Positions 26,226 to 38,947 of a stretch of 64,000 bases of DNA are shown one piece after another. The notes under the pieces are model-generated. The model was not told where the DNA came from, did no database searches, and was given only the letters and a program-made list of their open reading frames with translations. Numbering within the stretch: the first letter of the stretch is position 1; each line of letters opens with the position of its first letter. Position numbers and translations under genes: made by a program. The stretch comes from Panulirus ornatus (taxonomy: Eukaryota > Arthropoda > Malacostraca > Decapoda > Palinuridae), in assembly GCF_036320965.1 (NCBI RefSeq), contig NC_092265.1, positions 5,622,001-5,686,000 on the forward strand. The letters are read 5' to 3'.

Positions 26226-27479
26226 CTGTTAGTAGTCTAATAGCAACGAAAATGAAGATCGTTAAGTTAAAACGCAATTTATGGAAATCGGAAAATTTCA
26301 AGGAAGGAAATTGGGAATGTGGAAATATTGGGGATGGGGAAGGTGTAAGAGAAACGGAAGACAGATCGGAAGGTAGATAAAAAAAAAAAAAAGATATAAT
26401 CCTTTTACAATACTGGAGGAGACCTCCCTTAGATACAGTCAGTGATGGTGGACACTTCCCGGCAGCCTATCACAGCCAACAGGAAGCCGTCACTTAAACT
26501 GTCCCTACTCGCTAGTTCCGCTCACCGTACTGTTCATGTTGACAGCGTGTGAACATGACACTATCCTGCCCCTACAGGAATATCAAGATTCAGAACACGG
26601 ACACACGGGAGCATCAGGTGCATCTCTCAACAAGTAAATATAAAGACGAGGAGGAACATGATACGGTGGGATTAAAATTCCACGATCCGCGTGGAGGAAT
26701 GTGCACTCATGAGATTCCAGTGTGTGCCTGAGGGACTGCAAGCTACTTGGCTGCAGAACAAACTTAAAATAACTCCTGTGAGAGAGAGGGAAGGAGGGAG
26801 AACATGACTGAAGCAACGATTTCCCATCTAACTACGAGATTTTGCCATATTACATGGTTTGCGCTTACCGCCCACCTCAGTGAGTTAGTGGTGTCAAGTG
26901 GGATGTGCGAGATGGAAGGTATGTGTTTGTGGACTGAATGCCCGACGAACCACAGGTACGTGAGGCAGAAATTTATGCTTTATTCTAAGGCACGTTTGGC
27001 GATTTCCAAGAGGCTCTGAATAACCTAACAAAGTTCAGCGAACTTACTGGATATATGAGCATCGTTCTCCCAAGCTCCGTAAAGGGTTCAAACTCCACGT
27101 CGAGGATATGGTGTTGGAACCTTTGTCAGTAGATGTGCTTCAACAGACATAAGACATATACGTACATCACATAACCATAAAACATATTCGCATATCTGGT
27201 GTGAATCATGAGCCTAAATTCCGATAAAACATTTGGAAAAAGATCAATTCGTTTTGCCCTCTACAAGGTTCTTATTGGTAAGGGAAATACTGTTTCTTAA
27301 ACCAACGTTCCACAACAGTCGGACATCCAAGGGGGTTTCAATCGTACTCTTTACCCTCCTTCATTGTCTACCTTTATTTTCCTGTTTATTCCATCCTAAC
27401 TTTACTGAAACAGCGACTTGAATTACACAGCAGAGTTCAGATGTGCCACGTCCGCAGCGGCCTCGCCGATAACTTTATC

Positions 27480-27600
27480 AGCTCGAGAGGTGGGAGTTAT
27501 GCACCGCCGGCTGCGTCAAGAGGGTACCACAGGAGGCACTCCTGTCTCCCATGCTATTGTAATGAGTATGAGTAGACAGTAACCATGCTTACGGGAACCT
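27480..27600 (+). mobile_element. Short LINE reverse transcriptase scrap
   Basis: One plus-strand frame reads RVPQEALLSPMLL, a diverged form of the RT box GVPQGxxLSPxLF. Nothing else of the element is clear, so the call is tentative. Confidence 0.3.
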
Positions 27601-27714
27601 CAGATGATTGGGCCGGAGGAAAGAGATTTAAATATGAATTTACAGACTGTATGAAAAAAAGAACTTAGATATAACTTATCACACGAAACCGAATGCTACA
27701 ACGAAATGGCCGGC

Positions 27715-27805
27715 TTAAGCCCCTTGACCTGACCCTTTAAATCAGGTCAAAGGTGACGGTATTCCATTCAATGATCTGACTGCGGTGTTCGTGGGTCATA
27801 ACGTC
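27715..27805. repeat. Degenerate inverted-repeat element, copy 7
   Basis: Holds TTGACCTGACCCTTTAAATC and AGGTCAAAGGTGACGG, a diverged short palindrome resembling the central GACCTGG/GTCAAAGGCC block of the family. Confidence 0.3.
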
Positions 27806-28197
27806 GGGCTCAGCATATGATCCATGTGACCACCATTGCAACCTAATCCAACGTCTTCAACCCCCAACATCCTTCCCTACACTCAATAATCACGTGTCTG
27901 TCTAAACCAGATTCGGAACTTAGGATACCCATTACTGTCCACCTGCAGGTAACCTCCTCGTGGAACATCAGGTCTCGGATCTTTCCATCCCGTGTAGATA
28001 TTCGTAGCTGTGCCGCCAGCCACCTGGAGCCATTTGGGAGTATGGTACAATGATACAAGAGGTTCTGCGAGAACTCTTCAATGCTTTGGTTATAGGATGG
28101 GTACCCCATATGCGGGGAGAGGACATGAGTGGGACACACATGAGACGGGTAGTAGGGGTGTGCTGATTTGAGGTGCTAAACAACGCAGCAGTCAAGA

Positions 28198-28198
<1 letters not shown>

Positions 28199-28240
<42 letters not shown>
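28199..28240. repeat. (GA)n microsatellite
   Basis: A pure GA run. Confidence 0.96.
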
Positions 28241-28242
<2 letters not shown>

Positions 28243-28596
28243 CAACAAAATAAGACGAAAGGAAAAAATCATACGTCTTTTGGTAATCTGAAACTTTCAT
28301 TAAATCATCGCGAGCAAATCGTGGGTCACGAAACGAATCATGAGAGTAAACGTCTGTTAATACACGGGCTATGAGCTATATTGCAAGAAATATATGGAGG
28401 GAATACAAAGGTTTGCACATGTATTCCCAGGAGAAGAGACGCCACCCGCAAGACCTACCCACCAGCCGAGGTGGAGGAGACCCCATGGAAAACATTGTGA
28501 TCCGTAGACGAGATATCAGGTTGGCTCATGAGGGAGCAACGGCCATGTAAGGCACATGGCCGCGATGGTATCTCACCCTTACGGACTCAGGGGAGT

Positions 28597-28597
<1 letters not shown>

Positions 28598-28631
<34 letters not shown>
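28598..28631. repeat. (CA)n microsatellite
   Basis: A pure CA run of about 17 repeats. Confidence 0.96.
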
Positions 28632-28635
<4 letters not shown>

Positions 28636-28944
28636 GCAACCAACCCGAAAAACTGTTTAGAAATTCACTGGAAGAGAGATACCTGACAAGGGGGTACAGG
28701 ACATCGTGTTTTAGACTCAGTCTTTACAAAGAAGAAATGCATTAAACTCCAGACTGTTATCGCTGTGACAAGTGTGGTCTGTGTAACCACTTGCAAGACT
28801 CATCAAAAGACAGTGAATGAGTAAATGAGACGGGGCCACCTAGAGAGGAAGAAGCAACGGCAGAGGTAGTGTCTGTCCCATATATCCTTCGGCCTTGTAA
28901 GGCAGAGTGAGCATCAGCTTCCAAAACTGGGAGGAGTGGGTGGC

Positions 28945-29027
28945 TGGTGCGTTTATGGACTGCTAAAAGGCCTTCGACATTGACCCTCATTTGGGCTTGG
29001 CTAAAATTTCAGAGAAGCGTAGGACGA

Positions 29028-29106
<79 letters not shown>

Positions 29107-29570
29107 ATATTCTAAGATAATCTTTAAAGATGACAGGCAAAGAGACATGTCAAAGTTGTCTTTCCAGCCTAGCCCCCCCCCCCTAAAAAATAATAATAAT
29201 AATGAACGAATGAATGAATCAAGAGTGAACAGGTTAGCAGGTGATGCTGAACTTTCGAAGCAGAGAAAAAGGGGTAACCGAGAGTGCAACATCCCGCAAA
29301 GGGACATGGACAAAAAGGCCCACTACTGGAATGATGAACGGATCAAGAAATTTTGAAACCAAATACAGAGTGACTGAAGATGGGACAATAATCATGCTAC
29401 GACGGACTCATTGCCATTCTGGCTAGGGATGTTTGAAAAATATATCTACCACAAAGAAGGACTTGGAGGTTAACAAGGTGCACACTTTGCTGTCAAAGAA
29501 TCACACTAGTAGTGTTGGCGACGTTTTGTCAAAATAGCCTGCAAGAGCAAAGACAAAGAGCGACTTCAAA
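28945..29570 (+). mobile_element. CR1/L2-like LINE fragment split by a CT array
   Basis: Before the CT array a frame gives FMDC-stop-KAFDIDPHLGLAKIS, the RT segment normally written D..KAFD.vPH..L..KL. After the array come LAGDAELSKQRKRGN (ADDAKL-like), a DMDKKAHYWNDERIKKF stretch (the 'L..W..kW.m.FN' region) and KKDLEVNKVH (KDLGV-like). The order is that of a CR1/L2-type reverse transcriptase, with about 100-150 expected residues missing where the microsatellite lies. Confidence 0.65.
29031..29104. repeat. (CT)n microsatellite inside a LINE
   Basis: A pure CT run of more than 35 repeats. It interrupts the reverse transcriptase remnant. Confidence 0.97.
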
Positions 29571-29689
29571 AAGGTGAACGGGTAAACTTATTGTCAAAAC
29601 CCAATTTGAATGTTTATTATTAGTAGTGTTGTATAAAAAGACAAAAATTAGCATATATCATTTGCTAATAAAGCCCAGAAACTGGCGAG

Positions 29690-30265
29690 CATTGCACGTG
29701 ACCGGGAGAGGATTGCATGTGCTAATTCATATTGAAAGGACTCTTTTGCAGCTAAGCTACAGAGAGAGGATTGCTAGTGCTTAGCTAAAAGGATTGGATT
29801 ACGGGAGCGAAGTTACTGGGAGATATTACAGCTGCTAAGCTACAGGGAGAGGACTGCATGCACTTAGCTACAGGGAGTGGACTGCTAGTTCTTAGCTACG
29901 AGATTATGTGTGCTTCGCTGAAAAGATTGGATTACAGGTACTAGTTACGGGGAAAGGATTTCATGTGCGTAATCTGGAAGAAAATTATTGCATGTGCTAA
30001 GCTACAGAGAGAAGATTGCATGTACTATGTTACAGGGAGAAAATTACTTTAGGTGCTGGTACTACAGGGAGAGGATTATTGCAGGTGCAATACTACAGGT
30101 AGAGGATTATTGCAGGTGCAATGCTACAGGGAGAAGATTACTGCAGGTGCAATACTACAGAGAGGATTATTGCAGGTGCTATACTACAGGGAGATTATTG
30201 CAGGTGCATTACTACAGGGAGAGGATTGTTGCCGGTGCAATACTACAGGAGAGACTACTGCAGCC
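29690..30265. repeat. 30-33 base minisatellite
   Basis: Units built on TACAGGGAGAGGATTATTGC AGGTGCAATAC, about nine regular copies from 30030 to 30265. Degraded relatives (GCTACAGAGAGAGGATTGC, AGTGCTTAGC) extend the array leftwards to about 29690. Regular units on the right and decayed ones on the left suggest recent amplification from one edge. Confidence 0.85.
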
Positions 30266-30299
30266 CTAAACTTATGATGCAGGAACTGAGAAGTCAAAG

Positions 30300-33080
30300 A
30301 AAAAAAAGAATAAAGCAATGAAAAAAAAATATGGGAGTGGAGGTTAAGTGAGTCACTCAGAATTAATGAAAATCTATAAAACTATAAACGACAAAAATCT
30401 AATGGAGAGCACGAGGATGCAAATATTGGTCATTTCTCTTGTGTCAGGACAAGAGAAAGGAAAAGCACCATGTGAGAGGTGAGGAGGCCTCCCCCCAGAA
30501 ACAGGGGAGTGGATACGTTTATGAAAAATCAGATAATACGAGTTATTGCTGGCAACTCTGGAAAACCTGCCTCCACGCACATAAAGATACGTACATACAA
30601 AATCATATACATGAGATGCGTTCATGTGGGGATTTCACCGAAATTTTAAGAGAATGCTCCAAGTCCCTTTAAATTCAGCGCACTAAGTGTAACAAAATGG
30701 AATGGAAAAAGTACCAAAAAAAAAATCCCATAAAAGCCAAAAAATTAAGAAAATAATATGCTATATCTCAAACGTAACACTCACCGGTTAGCGTTATTTG
30801 TCCTACCTAGTGTAATTTAATATGTTTTGATCCACCACAACTAATGTTACTTCCAAGCTACTCACTCTCACCAGCGTCACTGAGAACTGTCGAATTTCTT
30901 CCCTCGGACCGCTCTCGCAGTCCTTACTGAAACTATCGTACTGCACGAATTCTTGAGCGGAGACATGAACCGCGGTATTTTCAATGTCATTTCTTTATCG
31001 GGTACATTATTTAATAGTGAAAACTCCTTCAGTAGTGAAACTGAAATGTTGAGCAATTGATATGTAAAACCTGTTTATTCAGTAATATACTAGCAACGAT
31101 ATGCTCAAGTATGGTGTCTTGAAAAGCGGGATAAATGTTCAGCCTTTTAACTGTTTTCATTATGTATTCTGAAGAAAATTTCGCATGGATATACGTGTGA
31201 AATATGATTTAAAACAAATCTTCAACTCAAAAATGCCACAATTTCTTTTTACACCGCTGCCGGACACATTCAAATTAAAACAAGACAAGTAAATATGATT
31301 GAGGATATGTTTTGAGAAATGATAAATATTTTTCTTTATCAGGTTTCAGAATATGATTATCCATCTTTCATTACACGTTTCGTGTGTAATTCGAGTTCAT
31401 TTACATAACAGTAAGATAGTGTGATAAACAGAAATTCGTAATTACAAAGAAGTCTGGCCCACTGTCGCATATTGTAAAGATAATAATTTGTTACAGTCAG
31501 ATGATGTTTTTGGATAATGACTCCTTCCATCTTTCCATTTCTGGATTAATCGACTAACCCTTAAGACGAAAACCGTTTGCAATCATCCTTCATCCTTCAT
31601 GTTCGAAAATATACTGAAAAAAAAAAAAAATTCTCTTTCCGAACATGCAACCAAAAATATTTTTTCATCTCGCTAATTGCAAAAACTTACCTTGTATCCA
31701 GCAAGTCTATTAACTGCAATAATAAGGCCATTGACATAAGGTAAAAGTATGGATGGCTTTCAACTACAAACATGTGTTACTTCAGGTGACCCAATGTAAC
31801 CAGATCGGAAGACAGGTCTGCTGGATCTAACCCCACTTACAATTGGAATTTCAAAAACTGACATTTTTCTAATTTGGTAAATATTTACTACCGCTGGTCA
31901 GTGCATAGGAAAGCTTGTTCCACTTTAAGTATAGAATGTGATTTAGATACTGATGGTCAAAAATAAAGATAAAAAAATCATAAGATTTACTAACATGAAA
32001 GTAATGATGAAAATATGATGTAAGATACTAAGTTTTAAAGACAGACTTTTATTTTATTTCGTGATAAAGAAATGTTAAAATCTTGATAGATTACGACTAA
32101 TAAAAACAGTATCATACAATCAGGCAAAATTACATTTGAGAAAAAATGTGGACCACAGGCCACACATACGGGCTAGTTTGAGTCACAAAATCCCAGTCTC
32201 CAAGGATCTAAGTACAAGAGCATTATTAAAATCATTGCAGATGGGGGTGGGTAGAGATTTCTAGATACCGGTACAATCGTGTCTATGTTTAGAAAGGAAT
32301 ATTTAAGAAGTTTGTACGTTGAAGTATCATGCTCAAAAATACCAGCGTATCTGTAAACGGGAAAGGTATAGTGTATATAACCCTACGTAATGATCGCCGT
32401 TTCCAGCGGTAGCGGGATAACGTCAAGTGTAAAGGAAAAGTTGTGATTCGCTAACTTCATTGCTCTCGTTGTCTTATGTAATGCCTGGAAATCAAGACAT
32501 CATGCTGTGAATATTGACATCCATGTGATTATGAAGGTTACACAAGATGACACTCGGGATTTTTGACCTATACTGTTCCGAAACGGTGCCGGAACAGTTT
32601 CGAAATGACGTAGTTGTATAACTGCATATGCCACTGACGCCACAATCTTTTCGTACATGTCAGCTGCAAAATGGAACATCTTCACAGCGAAAACTTTCCG
32701 TGTTGGTAACGTCTTGGCCAGTTTTGAAATGTCTTCCGGCCTGAGACGACGCTTGAATCGTAGGGGAAATCCTCAGAGATGAATCCAAATAAGAGAATTG
32801 TATAAAGTTCGAATAGGAAATGAGGTTGCTTGGATCGGTATTTAAAGCTGTGGGCCTCTTAATTTCTAGGATGATTCAGAACTTCGTCAAATTATAACTA
32901 CCAGTCGAAAATCATGAACACCTTTTGTTAGTGATAATTTTAAGACCATACATGCTCTTATGGCATATTTGGCCTTTGAGGAAATGAGAGTAGTCCATTA
33001 CCTTAATGTGAGAGATACTGAATTCAGAACACTGTATAAATGTCAAACATATTTCGACTTCTCTAAATTGTCAATAATGA
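30300..33080. other. AT-rich intergenic sequence without recognised genes
   Basis: I see no exon. A small palindrome with two overlapping inverted repeats lies at 32572-32602. A minus-strand open frame at about 32775-32500 (some 90 codons, ending in FIITWMSIFTA) matches nothing I know. A 5' non-coding exon or promoter of the caspase could be in this stretch or further right. Confidence 0.4.
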
Positions 33081-33084
33081 TTAA

Positions 33085-33899
33085 GTATTTCAGTTCTGGG
33101 GGCGTTGAAAAATGTGTGTAAGGCGAGAACATTGTCTCTGAAAGCAAAAATGGGTATGTTTGAAGGAATAGTGGTGCCAACAATGTTATGCGGTTGCGAG
33201 GCGTGGGCTATAAATAAGGTTGTGCGGGAGTAGGATGCATGTATTGAAAATGAGATGTTTGAGGACAATATGTGGTGTGAGGTGGTTTGATCGAGTAAGT
33301 AATGAAAGGGTAAGAGAGATGTGTGGTAATAAAAAGTGTGTGCTGAGAGAGCAGAAGAGGGTGCAATGAAATGGTTTGGTCACATGGAGAGAATGAGTGA
33401 GGAAAGATTGACAAAGAGAATATATGTGTCAGAGGCGGAAGGAACGAGGAGAAGTGGGAGACCGAATTGGACGTGGAAGGATGGAGAGAAAAATATTTTG
33501 AGCGATCGTGCCCTGAACATGCAAGAAGGTGAAAGGCGTTCAAGGAATAGGGTGAATTGGAATGATGTGGTATACTGGGGTCGACGTGCTGTCAGTGGAT
33601 TGAACCAGGGCATGTGAAGCGTCTGGGGTAACCCATGGAAAGTTTTGTGGGGCCTAAATGTGGAAAGGAGCTGTGGTTTCGGTGCATTATGCATGACAGC
33701 TAGAGACTGAGTGTGAACGAATGTGGCCTTTGTTTTCTTTTCCTAGCGCTACCTAGCGCACATGCGGGGAGACGGGGTTGACATTTCATGTGTGGCGGGG
33801 TGGCGACGAAATGAATAAAGGCAGCAAGTATGAATTATGTACGTGTATGTATATATTATACGTTGAAATGTATAGGTATGTATATGTGCGTGCGTGGGC

Positions 33900-33900
<1 letters not shown>
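33085..33900 (+). mobile_element. RTE-like LINE 3' end, copy A (inactive)
   Basis: Begins in the middle of the C-terminal reverse transcriptase region (GALKNV equivalent) and runs through [45 protein letters not shown] to the stop, then a long 3' UTR with the CTAGCGCTACC block. The frame is broken at several points. 5' truncation of this kind is usual for target-primed reverse transcription. A TA array follows directly. Confidence 0.85.

Positions 33901-33990
<90 letters not shown>
33901..33990. repeat. (TA)n microsatellite between two LINE copies
   Basis: A pure TA run of about 45 repeats, beginning at the end of copy A's 3' UTR and ending at the first base of copy B. Confidence 0.97.
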
Positions 33991-33995
<5 letters not shown>

Positions 33996-34768
33996 GAGGA
34001 AGTGAAGTGTTTTAGATATCTGGGAGTGGATCTGGCAGCGGATGGAACCATGGAAGCGGAAGTGGATCATAGGGTGGGGGAGGGGGCGAAAATCCTGGGG
34101 GCCTTGAAGAATGTGTGGAAGTCGAGAACATTATCTCGGAAAGCAAAAATGGGTATGTTTGAAGGAATAGTGGTTCCAACAATGTTGTATGGTTGCGAGG
34201 CGTGGGCTATGGATAGAGTTGTGCGCAGGAGGATGGATGTGGTGGAAATGAGATGTTTGAGGACAATGTGTGGTGTGAGGTGGTTTGATCGAGTGAGTAA
34301 CGTAAGGGTAAGAGAGATGTGTGGAAATAAAAAGAGCGTGGTTGAGAGAGCAGAAGATGGTGTTTTGAAGTGGTTTGGGCACATGGAGAGGATGAGTGAG
34401 GAAAGATTGACCAAGAGGATATATGTGTCGGAGGTGGAGGGAACGAGGAGAAGAGGGAGACCAAATTGGAGGTGGAAAGATGGAGTGAAAAAGATTTTGT
34501 GTGATCGGGGCCTGAACATGCAGGAGGGTGAAAGGAGGGCAAGGAATAGAGTGAATTGGAGCGATGTGGTATACCGGGGTTGACGTGCTGTCAATGGATT
34601 GAAGCAAGGCATGTGAAGCGTCTGGGGTAAACCATGGAAAGCTGTGTAGGTATGTATATTTGCGTGTGTGGACGTATGTATATACATGTGTATGGGGGGG
34701 GCCATTTCTTTCGTCTGTTTCCTTGCGCTACCTCGCAAACGCGGGAGACAGCGACAAAGTATAATAAA

Positions 34769-34790
<22 letters not shown>
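33991..34790 (+). mobile_element. RTE-like LINE 3' end, copy B, ORF uninterrupted
   Basis: Starts abruptly at [19 protein letters not shown] and stays open for about 195 codons to the stop after VVYRG (34583). It holds the palm-to-thumb region: [63 protein letters not shown] and [17 protein letters not shown]. The catalytic RT boxes are absent through truncation. The 3' UTR ends with TTGCGCTACCTCGCAAACGC, GACAGCGACAAAGTATAATA and an A-run. The clean frame suggests a young copy. RTE is the likely clade, but it is not proven. Confidence 0.9.

Positions 34791-34836
<46 letters not shown>
34766..34836. repeat. A-run and (TA)n at the tail of LINE copy B
   Basis: About 22 A residues then about 25 TA repeats, directly at the LINE 3' end. 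Confidence 0.95.
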
Positions 34837-34839
<3 letters not shown>

Positions 34840-36726
34840 CTGAAAATACGAGATTTTACATCAGGAATGAACACCAATTACCATCGCTCACAACGTATCT
34901 TCAAATAACTATCAGTATCTGTTTGCAGATACTTAATTTCTACTATCGGTAAACCTCTTAGTTGAAGTTACAGCTGATTACCGAACGTTTTTGACACTTT
35001 TGTCACAGCTTATTGTTGAATATTTCAGCCGTGATTTCATCAGACTCAAGAGCTTTTGAAGATATGAACACAAAGGCTCACGAGGAAATGCACATATTAC
35101 ATGGTACTCTACTTTTATGCTAAGCATGGCTTTTACGTGTACTATTTGGTTATATGATACATATTTTAAAATAATGCTGTTCTAAAAAAAATTTCATTAA
35201 GCAATTATATACGAGTTATATTAACAGTTTCATATCCTAGAAAATCTTATATTATAATTGATCATTCGACTGTTTTCTAATTTCTTAAAAATATATATTA
35301 TATATTTACGAATGATACAAAAATGGAAAAACATCTGATTGAGATAATTAGAAAATACACTGATATATAATATGTATTTAATGCCAACGTCAACACTTCC
35401 ATAACATAAGCAACGTAGAGTAACAAAGGCCAAGTCAAAGGACGTGATAATTCTTTGTAATAGGACGGTAAGAATTATATTCCTTATGTTACGATTTCTT
35501 ACATAGGTTTGAGAAAGCATACGGAGGTTTGCTTGTAGCATAGGAAGAGTTCAGTCATACTATAAAGCTTTGTGTGAGAGAGATTGAAAATCTGTGATAC
35601 ATTCCTTGGTGTTATTACTCATTTCCTTTGTAGCACAGTAGTAGCATGAAGTTTTCAGGATTTTCCTATTTTAAGTAAATCAGTTTTACTTTATAACTAG
35701 TCTGGTGTACCTGTTATAAAAAGAAACTGAATTATTGCTTTCTTTTATATGATTGTCATTTGTAGTTATGATATTTGCATAAGGCTATAGAAACACCAAA
35801 GAACTAATGGATTTTCAAGAAAGGCATGTTACACGATGCTGATGTACAGATAAGGGGAAAATATAGAAGTAACGTATGAATTTAGAAGAAACGAAAAGGT
35901 ATTTCCCACATTTAAGAATGGTAACTTAGATCAGGGCTGTGATATTTGGAGCATTAATGTTGGCTTACAATAGAAAGTGTGAGGGAGGTTTATGAAAATC
36001 AGGAAAAATGTAGGTATTAGCGCAAAAATAGTTGTAACCATTTCATATCTCACAAGAATCTGCAATTTGTTAGTTCATGGACTCCGTCTTTCAAGATGAT
36101 AAAAATCAACGAAAGTTTCGTGTCAGCAGTGTTACTATGTGTAGAGGTCATATAGAGAGAGAGTTAAGATGTAGTTTCTGTAACTTGATCAATTTCAGTA
36201 TTTGGTAAAGTGAGCATGGCTTTGAAATTTTGGGGTAAGAAACTGAAAAAAAATATGAAAGAACATTGTAAAAATGATATTTTTGTGATAAGCAGATAGT
36301 AAACATACTAGGATTCTTGTGGCATCCTTACATCATGTGGACAGCGGACGAAGAATATTAACCAGGTGCTCATTCAGATTCTTTAGAGCTGAATATGGTT
36401 TATATGTTATACAGTTTGATAACACTGTGACAAGAACTTAATGTACTAATTGTGATTTTTTTTTAAGATTAAACATTTTTGATGATTCATGTCCATGAAA
36501 AAGTGAATATTTGTGTGAAATGTAACTAGTTTTCAAAATCTTTTTTACTACACTTCTAGCTTTCAGATATAATACTAGACTGGTATTTGAAACATTAACC
36601 TAACATCTCTCATCCTTGATGTGGAATGGACTTTACAATGTCCTTCAAGTTGGGGCTTTTTTGAAAGCTCATTCCTTCCTAATAGTTGTATACTCAAGTT
36701 ATTTTGTATATGTCATTTATTTTTAG
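34840..36726. other. AT-rich flank upstream of the caspase coding exons
   Basis: No repeat or coding exon is seen. It should contain the caspase promoter, a 5' non-coding exon, or be part of its first intron, because the first coding exon is preceded by a good acceptor rather than by a promoter. I could not choose among the donor-like GTAAG sites. Confidence 0.4.
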
Positions 36727-36898
36727 GCTTTTGGTGAACAACAATGGAGAGTGCCACAAAGAAAAATGGTGAAAAGGTGGATGTAAAAAAAACACAGGAT
36801 GTTAACCAACACAAGGAGAAGAATGGGTCTGAAGACAGGCCAGATACATCATCAGAGGCCAATGGAAATACACCAGATGCAGGACCACAGGGAACCAC
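36727..36898 (+). CDS. Caspase exon 1 (coding from 36744)
   Basis: The acceptor TTTATTTTTAG ends at 36726, so 17 bases of leader (GCTTTTGGTGAACAACA) precede the ATG at 36744. The presence of an acceptor implies a separate upstream non-coding exon. The exon encodes residues 1-51 plus two bases, the acidic and basic prodomain ([14 protein letters not shown] onward), and ends at donor GTAAGA. Confidence 0.88.
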
Positions 36899-38913
36899 GT
36901 AAGATTTAAAATCATCAAACAAGAGTATGTGGTATAAGAAAGCTTATGTGTTGTTCAAAAGAATGAGCTTCAAGAAAATTCAAAGTACAGAATTTAGAAT
37001 TTTTAGATGGTGAGAATGCAATTACATTTATCTTAAAGCTATGAAGAAATTAAATGTAGAATGTTCAAAGTATTTTTTAAATGAACTGTTTGTTCTGTAA
37101 AAGTGAGTAAAATTGTTCGCACCATCACACGTATTAAATGAAAACATTTTGATTTCTATATTGACACTTATTACCTTCCACTTTACTTAACCATATCCAC
37201 TGCCAATGTTTATCCTCCTGTAACTTTAGTATCAGGTAATTTTATTGTACATTTTATTTTTCTAATATTTTAATGGACTCTTATTGCATTACCATCTCAT
37301 TCATTCATTTGATACTGTTATCAGACTTGTGATTTCCCTTTCCCAGTATTTTCTTTCAAAACATTCTTATATTTTTTCTGTGTGGATTATACTCAACTTT
37401 ATTTCCATTTCATCATCACCTTCTGTACTTGTACTTGCCACACTAGTAAAGATGTATAGATTTGTTTGAAATGTTCATACCTCTTTATTTAAAATGTACA
37501 GAAGAGAATGACTTACACAGATTCCCAGTTTCCGTTTCTGTTGTACTTACATAACCATTGTATGTTTTTATTTTAAAGTTGTTAACCATAATTATTCCTG
37601 AAATACAATTTAATTTCCATAGAAGAGACAGTACGGGTATTGTACCAACTGGTTTAGCTAGGATGCCAGTGGAACGTGAGGCCTTGCGTTACAGCGGAAC
37701 ACACCAACGACGTGGACATTGTGCAATTTTCAATCATCGTGTATTCGACCGTCACACTGGTCTTGGGGTACGTAATCAAAGTTGTAATACACGCACAAAC
37801 ACACACCCATAAGAAATACATATATCAAAAGGAATGGTGGATGAATGGAATGAAATGACTAAGGACATGGTTAATGCAGAAAGTATGAATATATTTAAGA
37901 AGTTATATGATAGTAGAGAATGTTTAAGAGATGATGCCCCTTGAGTATAAAACTCCCTTGTCTTATGTTACAAATATATGATTAAATTACACACACACCA
38001 ACCTCATCCAACCCTTGATGGGGTTGGACATGTGTCATTGGGATGCTTAGGCTACCAGAGGTTAACTTTCAACCTGAAATACCCTCCCCCTCCCCCAGTT
38101 AAATACTTGGATTATTCCTGATTGGACCTGTTATCTTCACACATGATCGTTTGCTTCTGATGAATTCACTTATGGAAGAGATATATATTGAATAACTACC
38201 AGGGAACTAGTGGACCAGCAACTCAGTGAGAGGCTCTCAAGAGGCCTGTGTCAAAGCTGCAGGCTATTTGTGTAAACACCATGACACTGACATATAGTCC
38301 AACCTTCTGACTAATGTAATAGTGAAGCACTGACTCAGAATCTCATCGAAAGTGAGAGGGACACTCATGTTGTAAACACCATGACTAATAGATACCAGCT
38401 CAGTCCTTACCATGCTACCATGTCACCAGGACTAACCTTCACTGACAAACGTCTATTGTCACAATCCCCTTGTGCCAACCAGTGCTCTTACAGACAAGTA
38501 CAAGACTATTCCTATACCTACCATTGTGATTGTTGTAAACAGGTGCATGGCTAAGCAAGTAAATAGCTTACTTTTTGCAGTTATGTGTTTGTCATCCTCT
38601 TCATTATTGTTTGGCAACCATTGTAAATACATAATATACGTCAACATAATGATGTTACTGCCATTCAACCAGTATGTTTCTTTATATCCTGTTCAAAGAA
38701 TTAACACTAAATGTATAATTTTTACACCACAGAATTTTCTCTTTAAAACCTTGTGTACTTTGTAAATGTACCTCATCATGTGCATATCCAAAGCATAGAA
38801 ATATCCAGTTCCACCTTCGTTGTAAACTTTTTGTGATTAATTGACTAGTGAATCTCTTTGTTGTATATTTCACCCGAAAGGCTTCCTGAATTCAATAAAA
38901 AAAATTTCTACAT

Positions 38914-38947
<34 letters not shown>

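Noticed and set aside
29690..30265. Possible CRISPR array
   Set aside because: Units are contiguous and vary throughout without constant repeats and unique spacers; this is a eukaryotic minisatellite.
33894..34005. Tyr-Ile repeat proteins at this and every other TA array
   Set aside because: Translation of a dinucleotide repeat; the same applies to the Ser-Leu and Arg-Glu frames in CT/GA arrays.
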